A stretch of DNA of 64,000 nt from the NCBI GenBank assembly GCA_963822485.1, contig CAWGHW010000028.1:124001-188000 (forward strand), given 5' to 3'. Origin of the DNA: DASUBV01 sp963822485. GTDB lineage: Bacteria > Actinomycetota > Actinomycetes > Streptosporangiales > Streptosporangiaceae. Positions 17,440 through 26,755 of the stretch are shown here, piece by piece. Positions within the stretch are counted from its first letter, which is position 1. Every line of letters begins with the position of its first letter. The notes under the pieces are model-generated. The model worked only from the letters and a program-made list of their open reading frames with translations. It was not told the origin of the DNA and searched no databases. A program made the position numbers and the translations under genes.

Positions 17440-17566
17440 CTCGGCAGAGGCCTGATAGGTCCTGCCCGCCGGTCTTGCAGAGGACGAACAAGATCCCGCA
17501 CAGCACCTTGCGACTATCCAGCCGCCTACGGCCCCGGATGCCGGGGATTGCGTGCTGTGCTCGCAT
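17440..17566 (-). pseudogene. IS5-like transposase N-terminal remnant
   Basis: The minus strand encodes GRRRLDSRKVLCGILFVLCKTGG, closely matching the N-terminal pattern of IS5-family transposases (R-x-L-x-x-R-x-x-L-x-G-I-L-F-V-L-x-T-G). The similarity stops after KTGG and no DDE catalytic part follows. No inverted repeats were seen. The rest of the gap between the methyltransferases (17271-17700) holds nothing recognisable except an Arg-rich low-complexity stretch. Confidence 0.45.
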
Positions 17567-17700
17567 CCCCTTCAGCCATTAGCCACGAGAACTGACGCGC
17601 CGTCATTATCGACGGCCGTAAGCCTCATTTCGGGAGGAGTCCCAAGTTCATCCGGGGCTAGGTCGCGGGCCGCGATGCGGAGGCTTGGTAATGTTCTGCG

Positions 17701-18519
17701 GTGCGATATGACCCTTCGTTCTATGGTGGCGCGGCTGTCCACTACCGCTACGGGAGACCCGCCTACTCGCCCCGGCTCGAGGCTCTGCTCGCTGAGGAAC
17801 TCAGCCTGGATGGCAGCGGAAGGCTGCTGGACGTCGGGTGCGGTCCCGGCATCCTCACCGTGCGACTGGCGCACCTGTTTGAGAGCGCCGTCGGCCTTGA
17901 CCCCGATCCGGCGATGATCGCCGAGGGTCGCCGGGCCGCCCGGGAGCGGGACATCACGAACATCACCTGGATCCAGGGCCGGGCCGAGGACCTTCCCGCG
18001 GTGGCGCCCGGGCCGTACCGACTGGTCACGTTCGGCCAGTCGTTCTACTGGACCGACGAGGTTCCGGTGGCCGAGGCGGTGTACGACATGGTGGAGCCGG
18101 GCGGGGCTCTGGTCATTGTCGGGCATCAGGCCGAGGGGCGGGCCGTCCCGCCGAGCCCCGGGCCGCCGCGGATTCCGCACGATGAGATCGAGGAGCTGGT
18201 GCGGAAGTATCTCGGACCGACGAGGCGAGCGGGCCAGAGCACCGCGCCGGTTCAGGCCCTCAGCCTCCAGGACGCCCTGGCCAGCACCCGGTTCGGCGCG
18301 CCACGGGTGATCTTCGCCCCCGGCATCCCCGACCTCATGCGGGATACCGAGAGCGTAGTGTCCGGTTACTTCTCCATGTCTTATGCCGCGCCGCACCTGT
18401 TCGGCGACCGAGTCGAAGAATTCGCCGGCGAGGTTCGAGAGCTGCTGAGGCAGCGATCTCCCCAAGGCGTTTTCTGGGACTGGCCCGGTGACACCGAAGT
18501 AATGCTCGCCCGCAAATGA
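17701..18519 (+). CDS. Class I SAM-dependent methyltransferase
   Basis: A 272-residue methyltransferase beginning at GTG 17701 (MRYDPSFYGGAAVHYRYGRPAYSP, the usual start of this group). Motif I is RLLDVGCGPGILTVRLAHLF, motif post-I is GLDPDPAMIAEG and motif III is DMVEPGGALVIVG. QGRAEDLPAV carries the acidic residue contacting the adenine. No ribosome site stands out. It differs clearly from the other methyltransferase in its C-terminal half. Substrate unknown. Confidence 0.87.
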   Translation: MRYDPSFYGGAAVHYRYGRPAYSPRLEALLAEELSLDGSGRLLDVGCGPGILTVRLAHLFESAVGLDPDPAMIAEGRRAARERDITNITWIQGRAEDLPAVAPGPYRLVTFGQSFYWTDEVPVAEAVYDMVEPGGALVIVGHQAEGRAVPPSPGPPRIPHDEIEELVRKYLGPTRRAGQSTAPVQALSLQDALASTRFGAPRVIFAPGIPDLMRDTESVVSGYFSMSYAAPHLFGDRVEEFAGEVRELLRQRSPQGVFWDWPGDTEVMLARK

Positions 18520-18749
18520 CCAAAAGGGGACGGGAACCCGCGGCCTCCTCATCTGCTGGCGACGACTCCGCAACGACCCAATTTGCCAGGAGTCCTTAGC
18601 TGCTCGATGTCCGAACCCGCGCCGGGAGTTCACGGCCGAGATTGCCAGCCGGGTCTAAAGCGGACAATGACATATCCCTGCGGCAGTTGACGGGCGGCCG
18701 GAACGAGCTGCCGCCGGGAGCGGTGGCCAGCGCTCCAGCGGGGACGGGG

Positions 18750-19055
18750 CTAGAACGCGCCGGTGCCGTCTGGGGTACCCAGACCAGTAGGCGCGTCGTA
18801 GCCGCGCTTGGCCACGCACTGATAGTCGCCACCGCAGGCCTGCCCGGCCGTGGCGAACCCGGAGTTGTTCCCGGTTGTCACGTCGAACAGCGAGTTACGA
18901 TGCGTGTACTCGTGGCCAGGGGCGACGGTCGCAGCGTTGCCGGCCAGGCCGTAGATCCCGGCAATGAGCGGGCTCGCGGCGCTGGTCCCGCCGACGGTGA
19001 CCCGGCCGCCGTAGTGCTGGTTGTAGATCGCAATGTTCCAGGCCGACCGGGCACG
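18750..19055 (-). pseudogene. C-terminal remnant of a sedolisin/subtilisin-like protease
   Basis: The minus strand reads AWNIAIYNQHYGGRVTVGGTSAASPLIAGIYGLAG and ends RGYDAPTGLGTPDGTGAF. GGTSAASP holds the nucleophile Ser of S53/S8 peptidases, and YDxPTGLGTPNG is their conserved C-terminal calcium-site region. The rest of the protease is absent. Homology ends near 19055, next to a short repeated CACGCCACGGG stretch, just before the propeller gene on the other strand. This is a gene tail left by deletion. Confidence 0.7.
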
Positions 19056-19139
19056 CCACGGGCACGCCACGGGCACGACTGGAAGCGTACTCTTTGCGAC
19101 ATTCGCGGTATTATGCGATCACGCACCAGGAGGGGTCGG

Positions 19140-20216
19140 ATGACACGATCGGGCTTCGCGGGACGCACGACCCTGGTTGTCGTCGCCGCCCTCGCGGCGG
19201 TTGCCGCCATCGCTGCGCTGCCGGCTGCCGCGCAAAGTCAGGCGTCACTCCCGCGAGACGGGCATCGCGCGGAAGGAGCAGATCGTCAGCCCTTTGCGCT
19301 CAGTACCAAGAAACCGATACACGTCGGCCACAACCCGTGTGATATCGCGATCACGCCGAACGGGCACACCGCCTACGTCGTCAATTGCGATGACTACACA
19401 GTGACGCCGATCAACTTGGCCACCGGGACCCCAGGGTCAGCCATCAAGATCAGCCGCAGCCCAGGGGCGATCGCGATTACGCCGAACGGGCGCACCGCTT
19501 ACCTGACCAACGAAGGCGTCTCCGGCAACGGCCGTACCGTCACCCCGATCAACCTGGCCACCGGAAAGTCCAGGCCAGCCATCAATGTCGGGGGGTGGGA
19601 CCCAGATGCGATCGCGATCACGCCGAACGGGCGCACCGCCTACGTCGGTGAGTATTCCAGCGATAAGGTGACGCCGATCAGCCTGGCCACCGGCACGCCC
19701 GGCGCAGCCATCAAGGCCGGTCGGGAGCCGAGTGCGATCGCGATCACGCCGAACGGGCGCACCGCCTACGTCGCCAACTACAGCTTCAACACGGTCACCC
19801 CGATCAATCTGGCCACCGGAAAGCCCAGGCCAGCCATCAAGGTCGGCAACAGTCCTGCTGCGATCGCGATTACGCCGAACGGGCGGACCGCCTATGTCGC
19901 TAACTACGACTGGCCCGGCAACGGCGGTACGGTCACCCCGATCAACCTGGCCACCGGAAAGCCTAGGTCAGCCATCAAGGTCGGCAAAGGCCCCGTTGCG
20001 ATCGCGATCACCCCCGACGGCAAGACCGCCTACGTGGCCGACAAGGGTGACTACAGCGGCGACACGGTCACCCCGATCAACCTGGCTACCGGCAAGCCCG
20101 GGCATCCCATCAAGGTCGGCCGAGTCCCGGTTGCGATCGCGATTGCGCCGGACGGGCGCACCGTATACGTAGTAAACAGCTGGGACAACACGGTCACGCC
20201 GATCAGGATCAAGTAA
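19140..20216 (+). CDS. Secreted seven-bladed YVTN beta-propeller protein
   Basis: A 358-residue protein with AGGAGGGG before ATG 19140. A signal peptide (TTLVVVAALAAVAAIAALPAAAQSQA) is followed by seven consecutive repeats of about 42 residues. Each has the pattern AIAITPNGRTAYVxN and TVTPINLATGKP and ends in a KVG linker. Seven blades make a complete propeller, as in surface-layer YVTN proteins of archaea and actinobacteria. Such proteins mediate binding or scaffolding; no catalytic residues are apparent. The repeats are similar at DNA level too (CGATCGCGATCACGCCGAAC recurs), so copy number could vary by recombination. A strong hairpin lies 54 bases after the stop. Confidence 0.88.
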   Translation: MTRSGFAGRTTLVVVAALAAVAAIAALPAAAQSQASLPRDGHRAEGADRQPFALSTKKPIHVGHNPCDIAITPNGHTAYVVNCDDYTVTPINLATGTPGSAIKISRSPGAIAITPNGRTAYLTNEGVSGNGRTVTPINLATGKSRPAINVGGWDPDAIAITPNGRTAYVGEYSSDKVTPISLATGTPGAAIKAGREPSAIAITPNGRTAYVANYSFNTVTPINLATGKPRPAIKVGNSPAAIAITPNGRTAYVANYDWPGNGGTVTPINLATGKPRSAIKVGKGPVAIAITPDGKTAYVADKGDYSGDTVTPINLATGKPGHPIKVGRVPVAIAIAPDGRTVYVVNSWDNTVTPIRIK

Positions 20217-20269
20217 CCCAGCGGTTATGACCTGCAGATTGGCCCTCCGGGGGTCTGTCGCGTGTGGGC

Positions 20270-20294
20270 CTGGCCCTAGAAGTTGTAGGGCCAG
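20270..20294 (+). terminator. Rho-independent-type hairpin after the YVTN gene
   Basis: CTGGCCCTA and TAGGGCCAG form a perfect nine-base stem with a seven-base loop. There is no clear T-run, as is common in actinomycetes. Confidence 0.6.
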
Positions 20295-20332
20295 CGCTAG
20301 GGCTGAATCATGGTCTCGAAGGCTCTGACCTG

Positions 20333-20380
20333 CGGAGCCCCATACGGAATCGAACCGTAGACCTTCTCCTCACCATGAAT
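20333..20380 (-). repeat. tRNA-Thr(GGT) 3'-half copy R1 (putative attachment site remnant)
   Basis: Read on the minus strand: ATTCATGGTGAGG, then a variable loop AAGGTC, then the T-arm TACGG-TTCGATT-CCGTA and an acceptor-like GGGGCTCC. Anticodon loop position matches GGT. The 5' half of a tRNA is missing. The same sequence occurs at 46615-46662 and 60715-60763 in the same orientation. R1 lacks one C in the acceptor part, so it cannot be a working tRNA. The gap 20295-20541 holds nothing else. Confidence 0.65.
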
Positions 20381-20541
20381 CACTCAGGCATTCCCTGACC
20401 GGACCATATGCGGCCTGACCAGGCCATACGTAAGCTCACGCTAGCTGCAGCAAGCTCGGTTCAGCCGCCCCCAGCGGCATTCTGCCGTCAGAGCCCTCAC
20501 AATGATCACTAGGACCCGGAAGTTCCGCCGACTCCGATCAG

Positions 20542-21165
20542 TTAATCGCGCTGATGCGGAGGAAATTCCGGAGCGCGGCGCGGTGGCGGGTAGTCGGAAG
20601 CGCGGAAGCACCCGTGGAGGTGGTCGTTGACCACTCCGACGTTCTGCATGAACGCGTACACGCTGGTAGGTCCAACGAAGCGGTACCCCTGCGACTTCAG
20701 CTGCCGGGCGAACGCCTCCGCCTGTGGGGTCGACTTGGGCAGGTTGGCGAGGGATCGGGGTGCCCTCTTGCGGTTGATCTCGTAGGACTTCGAGAGCGTC
20801 ATCAGGTCCGGCGACGCGGCCATCATCGCGCGAGCGTTGTCGACAGTGGCCTGGATCTTGCCCCGGTTGCGGATGATCGATGCGTCCTGGACCAGCCGGT
20901 CGACATCCGGCTTGGTCATCGTCGCGACCTTGGCGACCTCGAAGCCCCGGAATGCCGCCCGGAACGCGTCCCGCTTCCCGAACACGATCGACCAGCTCAG
21001 CCCGACCTCGAACACGCCCAGGGTGAGCGCCTCGAAGATCGCGGCCTCGTCGGAGGTACGGGTACCCCACACCTCGTCGTGGTAACGACCGAAGTCGGTA
21101 TCACCGGCACCGGCCCACGCGCAGCGAGGCCTTCCGTCGTGCCCGACGACCACGTCACCGCTCAT
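20542..21165 (-). CDS. tag: DNA-3-methyladenine glycosylase I
   Basis: A 207-residue base-excision repair enzyme that removes 3-methyladenine from alkylated DNA. ATG 21165 is chosen because GAGGAGGGG lies about five bases upstream. Diagnostic residues are visible: RCAWAG near the N-terminus with the zinc Cys, EALTLGVFEVGLSWSIVFGKRDAFRAAFRGF with the catalytic Glu/Trp region, and the C-terminal zinc site GPTSVYAFMQNVGVVNDHLHGC. Length is normal for Tag. It lies alone, between the att-like repeat and the cellulase island, and has no link to either. Confidence 0.93.
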   Translation of the reverse strand: MSGDVVVGHDGRPRCAWAGAGDTDFGRYHDEVWGTRTSDEAAIFEALTLGVFEVGLSWSIVFGKRDAFRAAFRGFEVAKVATMTKPDVDRLVQDASIIRNRGKIQATVDNARAMMAASPDLMTLSKSYEINRKRAPRSLANLPKSTPQAEAFARQLKSQGYRFVGPTSVYAFMQNVGVVNDHLHGCFRASDYPPPRRAPEFPPHQRD

Positions 21166-21233
21166 CCAGCCCCTCCTCTGGTAGCCAAGTACTTCACGCT
21201 GTGCCTCAGCGCCCGCGGCCTCCACTCGAATCG

Positions 21234-21460
21234 CTATGTCGCCAGCTCGGCTATCTCGCGGCGTCCAGAAATGCCCAGCGTGTGGGGATTCTCCCGATCG
21301 CCGTGGAGAGCGAGAATCCCCTCGACGATGCCCTCGACGCTGTCACGCTCGTTCGCAACGCGGCTGATGTCAAGTAGGTACTGCTCACTAGCGGCAGTGC
21401 TGGCGGGCGCCGATGCCGGAGTCCGCCCTGCCCACGTTGCCCACCTGCAGGTGCCGCCCT
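21234..21460 (-). pseudogene. Unrecognised coding remnant without a start codon
   Basis: One minus-strand frame reads EQYLLDISRVANERDSVEGI followed by VEGILALHGDRENPHTLG and ends at a TAG at 21234. Amino-acid composition and third-base GC look like real coding sequence, but the frame has no ATG, GTG or TTG before an upstream stop near 21462. I do not recognise the family. The rest of the gap to 21829 shows no gene. Confidence 0.3.
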
Positions 21461-21829
21461 AAGCGCCACGCCGGCCACGCTGGCTCTGCGGCTGGGGCCC
21501 GCTCGCTGAGCGGGACCCAGCCGTAGCCGCTCGCCGGCCATGAAACTTTCCCGGTCGTGCTCGCTCCTTTGCAGGTGCGGGGTCCGCTGGCGCTAGCCGC
21601 GATACGGCCTCGATCCTCGACCCTGACGCCAGCGCTCCTGGTCAGAGCGACGGCGGCGGCCTGCCCGCGGTCGCCCGCCCGGCGCCAGGGCGCGCGGCGC
21701 GGCGACGGTCCGCCTGGCTCTCTGTACCGGCCCGCAGGACCGGCCTATGTTCGCGGCAAGCGTCGGACCTGGCCGTCCCGGCCCTCTTCATCTCGCTGGG
21801 CCTGGACTGACATGAGGAGGATCTGCCGG

Positions 21830-24523
21830 ATGAGACCAAGAGTGCGCGGGATTCACGGGCTGCACGGGATACACGGGATACACGGGATGCACCTCAGACT
21901 GGGGCGTTCCCGGTTCCGCTGGATACTGGCCACCTTAGCCGTGGCGGGGCTGAGCTCCGCCGGGCTGGTCGGGGTCGCGGCGGCGCCGGCCAGCGCCGCG
22001 ACGGGGTGCCAGGTGGCCTACACGGTGAACAGCGACTGGGGCACCGGGTTCAGCGTGGCGATCACGATCACCAACACCGGCTCGGCGATCTCCTCGTGGA
22101 CGCTGGGCTACTCCTACTCCGGCAACCAGCAGCTCAGCTCCGGCTGGTCCGGCACCTGGACCCAGTCCGGCAAGAACATCTCCGTGGCCAGCGCGAGCTG
22201 GAACGGGTCCCTGGCCACCGGCGCCAGCACCCAGATCGGCGCCAACTTCAGCTACACCGGCACCAACACCGCGCCGACCGCCTTCACCCTCAACGGCACC
22301 ACCTGCAACGGCGGCGGTGGCGGCGGCAGCGGGATCTCGGTCGCGCTGACTAGCCCGGCCTCGGGCGCGAGCTTCACGGCCCCGGCGACGATCGCCCTGG
22401 CCGCCACGGCTAGCGAGAGCGGCGGGTCGATCAGCAAGGTCGAGTTCTTCAACGGCACGACGCTGCTGGGCACCGCAACCTCGAGCCCGTACACGTTCAG
22501 CTGGACCAGCGTCCCGGCCGGAACCTACTCGCTGACTGCCGAGGCATTCGACGCCAGCGGCACCACCGCGACATCCTCGGCCGTCTCGGTCACCGTCAGC
22601 CCCGCGACCAGCCCCAGCATCGTGGCCAGTCCGGTGTCGCTATCGGTGGCCCAGGGCGGGACGGGCACGTTCGGGGTGTCGCTGTCCACGGCGCCGACCT
22701 CGAACGTGACGGTCACCGTGAGCCGGGCCTCGGGCAACAGCGGCCTGTCGGTAAGTTCCGGCGGCACGCTCACCTTCACGCCGGCCAACTTCGCCACCGC
22801 GCAGACGGTGACCCTGGCGGCCGACTCCTCCAGCACGGGAGCGGCCACGTTCACGGCGACCGGGTCGGGTTACGCCGGGGCCACCGTGACGGTGACGGAG
22901 ACCTCGACCAGCGCGACCGGCACGCTGGTCGCCGACCCGGGGACGTTCTCCGTGGCCCAGGGCACCAGCGAGGTGTTCGGCGTATCGCTGTCCGCGGCGC
23001 CGTCAGGGAACGTGACCGTCGCGGTGGGCCGCACGTCCGGCAACTCGGGCCTGTCGGTCATGGCGGGCGCGTCGCTCACCTTCACGACGAGCAACTGGAT
23101 GTACCCGCAGCCGGTGACGGTCACGGCCGACACCGCGAGCACCGGCGCGGCGACCTTCACCGTCAGCGCGGCCGGGTACAGCTCGGTGACCACGACGGGC
23201 ACGGAGACCACGGCCGGCTCGACGGCGACGCCCACGCACGCGGTCAACCCGTTCACGGGTTCGACCTGGTTCGCGAACCCCGACTACACCGCGGAGGTGG
23301 CCACCTCGGCGGCCAGCGCGAGCGGCACCCTCGCCGCCCAGATGAAGCTGGTCGGGCAGCAGTCCACCGGGCTGTGGCTGGACCACATCGGCGCCATTTA
23401 CGGCGGATCGGACGACAGCAGCCGGATGAGCCTGCAGGCGGAGCTGCAGGCGGCGCTGAGCCAGCAGTCGGGCAGCACGCCGATCCTGGTGCCGATCGTG
23501 ATCTACGATCTGCCTAACCGCGACTGCGCGGCCCTCGCCTCCAACGGGGAGCTGACGGTCAGCAACAACGGCCTGCAGTACTACGAGCAGGACTACATCA
23601 ACCCGATCGCGCAGATCCTGACCGATTACGAGCACACCAACATCCGGGTGGTCGCGATCGTCGAGCCCGACTCGCTGCCCAACCTGGTCACCAACCTCAG
23701 CGACGCCAACTGCGCCCAGGCCAACTCCAGCGGGGCCTACGTAAACGGCGTCCAGTACGCGCTGAACAAGCTGCACGCCATCCCGAATGTCTACAACTAC
23801 GTCGACATCGCGCACTCCGCGTGGCTGGGCTGGCCGAGCAACATGGGCCCGGCCGTCTCGCTGTACAAGTCGGTCGCCTCGGGCACGACGGCGGGCGTCA
23901 GCAGCATCGACGGGTTCATCAGCGACACGGCCAACTACACGCCCACGACCGAGCCGTACCTGACGGCGACCGAGAGCGTCGGCGGCCAGCCGGTGGACTC
24001 GTCGACGTTCTACCAGTTCAACCCGTATGTCGACGAGCTCAGCTACGACCAGGCGATGTACAGCAACCTGGTCGCCGCCGGGTTCCCGAGCACCATCGGG
24101 ATGCTTATCGACACCTCGCGCAATGGCTGGGGCGGTCCGAACCGGCCGACGGCGGCGAGCACCTCAACCGACCTGAACACGTTCGTGAATCAGTCCAAGA
24201 TCGACGAGCGGCCGTTCCGCGGCGACTGGTGCAACCAGAACAACGCGGGCCTCGGCGCCTTCCCGCAGGCCAATCCGCTGTCGTCGTTCGCCAACCTGTA
24301 CGCCTACGTGTGGATCAAGCCGCCGGGTGAGTCCGACGGCGACTACCCCACGTCGACGCACTCTCACGGTGACCCGCACTGCGACCCGAACGGCACCAAC
24401 ACCGACGGCAGCGGCAACTCCTACCCGACCAACTCGATCCCCGGCTTCGACGTCCCGGCCGGCCAGTGGTTCCCGGCCGAGTTCCAGATGCTCGTCCAGA
24501 ACGCCGACCCCACCGTCCCCTAA
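21830..24523 (+). CDS. Secreted GH6 exo-beta-1,4-glucanase (cellobiohydrolase) with CBM2
   Basis: An 897-residue secreted cellulase. ATG 21830 follows GAGGAGG by eight bases; an ATG at 21812 overlaps that site. Order: signal peptide with an odd run of His-Gly triplets, CBM2 (about residues 59-160, CQVAYTVNSDWGTGF to NGTTCNG), a Gly linker, an Ig-like module (170-255), two Calx-beta-like modules (about 263-463), then the GH6 domain (469-897). GH6 hallmarks are IYDLPNRDCAALASNGE, VEPDSLPN with Asp614 as probable general acid, YVDIAHSAWLGW, and PPGESDG with Asp836 matching the proposed base. It should release cellobiose from the non-reducing end and complement the GH48 enzyme at 34354. The CBM2 is almost identical in DNA to those of the GH48 and third GH5 genes. 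Confidence 0.95.
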   Translation: MRPRVRGIHGLHGIHGIHGMHLRLGRSRFRWILATLAVAGLSSAGLVGVAAAPASAATGCQVAYTVNSDWGTGFSVAITITNTGSAISSWTLGYSYSGNQQLSSGWSGTWTQSGKNISVASASWNGSLATGASTQIGANFSYTGTNTAPTAFTLNGTTCNGGGGGGSGISVALTSPASGASFTAPATIALAATASESGGSISKVEFFNGTTLLGTATSSPYTFSWTSVPAGTYSLTAEAFDASGTTATSSAVSVTVSPATSPSIVASPVSLSVAQGGTGTFGVSLSTAPTSNVTVTVSRASGNSGLSVSSGGTLTFTPANFATAQTVTLAADSSSTGAATFTATGSGYAGATVTVTETSTSATGTLVADPGTFSVAQGTSEVFGVSLSAAPSGNVTVAVGRTSGNSGLSVMAGASLTFTTSNWMYPQPVTVTADTASTGAATFTVSAAGYSSVTTTGTETTAGSTATPTHAVNPFTGSTWFANPDYTAEVATSAASASGTLAAQMKLVGQQSTGLWLDHIGAIYGGSDDSSRMSLQAELQAALSQQSGSTPILVPIVIYDLPNRDCAALASNGELTVSNNGLQYYEQDYINPIAQILTDYEHTNIRVVAIVEPDSLPNLVTNLSDANCAQANSSGAYVNGVQYALNKLHAIPNVYNYVDIAHSAWLGWPSNMGPAVSLYKSVASGTTAGVSSIDGFISDTANYTPTTEPYLTATESVGGQPVDSSTFYQFNPYVDELSYDQAMYSNLVAAGFPSTIGMLIDTSRNGWGGPNRPTAASTSTDLNTFVNQSKIDERPFRGDWCNQNNAGLGAFPQANPLSSFANLYAYVWIKPPGESDGDYPTSTHSHGDPHCDPNGTNTDGSGNSYPTNSIPGFDVPAGQWFPAEFQMLVQNADPTVP

Positions 24524-24552
24524 CCCGAACTGGAAACCGGAGCTGGAAACAA

Positions 24553-24595
24553 AGCGGCCCCGGCCGCACGGTCCGTCCGTGCGGCCGGGGCCGCT
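24553..24595. terminator. 19-bp perfect stem-loop between convergent cellulase genes
   Basis: Positions 24553-24571 and 24577-24595 are perfect inverted repeats around a five-base loop. The hairpin sits between the ends of the GH6 gene and the minus-strand GH30 gene and probably terminates both. Confidence 0.8.
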
Positions 24596-24618
24596 GGCAT
24601 GCTGCCCGATCGCTGGGG

Positions 24619-26699
24619 TCAGGTCGCGCAGGTGGCAGTGTTGAGAGTGAAGCTGGCCGGGGCGGCGTCGCTGCTGGTCCAGGTGCCCTGGAAGCCGATC
24701 GAGACGCTGGAGCCCGGCGCGATGGAGCCGTTATAGCTGGCGTTGGTGATCGACACGTTCTCGCCGCTCTGGCTGGCGGTGCCGTTCCAGCTGCTGGTGA
24801 CCTGCTGGTCGCCGGGGAAGGCGAACTTCAGGGTCCAGCCGCTGATCGCCGAGGACCCGGTGTTCGCGATCGTGACGCCGGCTACGAAGCCGCCCGCCCA
24901 CTGGCTCTGCGTGGTGTAGGTGACGGTGCATCCCGCGCCACTGCCACCGCCGCCCGAGCTGCCGATGGTCCAGGTGAAGGTGGCCGACCCCGACACGCCC
25001 GTGCCGTCGGTGGCCGTCACGGTGACCGTGGAGGTCCCGGCGGTCGCGGGGGTGCCGGAGATCAGGCCGGTCGAGGAGCTGATCGACAGGCCGGCGGCAG
25101 GCCGGCGGCGGAGTAGCTGAGGGTCTGGCCGGATGCCGAGTCGGTGGCCTTGACCGGCACGCTGGCCGCCGTGCCCACGGTGCCGGCCTGGTTGCCGGGG
25201 CTGGTGACGGTGACCGTGTTGCCGCCGCCGCCCGAGCCGGCCGCAATGGTGTAGGTGACCAGCGACCGGGCCGGGATCGTCGCGCTGAAGGAGCCGCCGC
25301 TGACCGTCGTCGTGGCCTGGGCGGCCACGTCGCTGGAGGAGTTGGTCAGGTACGGGGTGACCGTGGCGCCGCTAGCGGTTCCGGTGCCGGACAGCGAGTA
25401 GGTGACGGGGTCAGCGCTGGTGCCGGTGTTCAGCGCCACGATGGCGATCGAGCCGTCGGTGTTCTTGAATGCCGTCAGGTCCACCGCGCTGCCGGAGCTG
25501 GTCGCGCCGATGCGCACCGCTCCGGGCCGGACATACCGGCTGTAGTTGGCGAACGCCCACAGCCGGCCGGAGGCGGCCACGTTGGAGCCGTTGATCTGGA
25601 TCAGGCCCTCGTTGTCGCCGTTCTCCGACGGGGTGGTGCTGCCCCACCAGTACAGGAACGCGCTCAGGCTAGCCGCGGTCAGCCCGGTGTAGATGTGCTG
25701 AGCCCAGGTCAGGCCGGAGGCGTCGGTGCCGTCGTCCCAGGCCGGATCCCAGGTCTCGAACGTGGACCACTCCGTCTCCCAGGCCGGCTTACTCCAGCCC
25801 GACAGCGCGGAGGCGGGCGCCTGCGTGTAGCCGTGGCTGGTGAATACCGGCGTGTAGGAGCTGGCGGTGGGGTCGGCCTCGATGGCGGCGGCGTACTGCT
25901 GCGCGTAGTCCCACCCCTCGGTAGCGCAGCACTCCATCTGGGTGGGCAGGCCGGAGGCGGCCAGTGCGGGGCCGAGCACGTCGAGGAAGCTGGCGGTCTG
26001 GGACGGGCTCATCACCATGCCGTCGTAACTGGGCGCGAGGTTGGCCTCGTTCTCCGGGCCGAGGTAGCTCAGCGGGTCGCCCGCGGCGGCGTAATCCTTG
26101 GCGTACTGGACCAGGTAGCTGGCGTAGGCCTGGCGCCAGTCGCCGCTGGAGCAGGTCGCGCTCGGGACGCCGCAGAGCGTGCCGCCGTTGACGGCCGACC
26201 CGTTGGTCTTCATGAATCCGGGCGCGCTCCACGCGTCCGCGAACACGTTGGTCACCCCGTAGTCCGCCTTGATCTGCTGGGCGAACCACAGCTGGCCCTG
26301 GTCGCTGCCAATCGAGGCGAGCGAGGCGTAGCTCGGGGTGGCCGCGGGGCTGCCGGGGCTGGCCGGCTCGATGGTCGAGCCGGAGTCGGCGCTGATCTCG
26401 TTGCGCAGGATGGTCAGGCCGGCGCCGCTGGTCGGGCTGTACAGCAGGCTCAGGGCCTGCTGCTGGACCGAGGGCGATGCGTTCATCACGGTCGCGGCCT
26501 CGCCGAAGCCCTCGGACGCGCCGAACCCGGCCATCGTCTGGTAGGTGGTCGCGCCGTTGATGGTGGCGGTGTCGGCGGCGAGCGCCGGGCTGGACAGGGC
26601 GGCCAGCCCGGCGGCGCTCAGGGCGAGCGTCGCCACGATAGCGGCCGCTGGTAAGGCGCCGCGGCGCGGGCGCCGGGCCGGGGTGGGCGGGATTGGCAC
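24619..26699 (-). CDS. Secreted GH30-family glycosidase with Ig-like and CBM2 modules (frameshifted)
   Basis: GTG 26699 follows GGAGG and opens with a signal peptide ending PALAADTA. The catalytic domain fits GH30, with GPENEANLAP holding acid/base Glu218 and WETEWSTFE holding nucleophile Glu310, then a beta-sandwich side domain to about residue 490. GH30 covers glucuronoxylanases, beta-1,6-glucanases/galactanases and exo-xylanases, and subfamily is unresolved. The frame breaks near 25095 inside a GCCGGC-rich stretch: SYSAAGLP should continue as AGLSISSSTGL but one G is missing. The other frame carries the rest of an Ig-like module and a C-terminal CBM2 (CTVTYTTQSQWAGGF to TLNTATCAT). If the shift is real, the enzyme loses its cellulose-binding module but keeps its catalytic domain. 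Confidence 0.82.
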
Positions 26700-26755
26700 T
26701 GGTCCTCCATTACCTAGGGGGCGGGCGCGGGGCGGATGGATGCTGGGGTGGCGGG

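Noticed and set aside
19330..20200. CRISPR-like direct repeats in the YVTN gene
   Set aside because: The repeats are in frame and encode propeller blades.
20333..20380. Functional tRNA-Thr gene at R1
   Set aside because: The 5' acceptor, D-arm and matching anticodon stem are absent. The same holds for R2 and R3.
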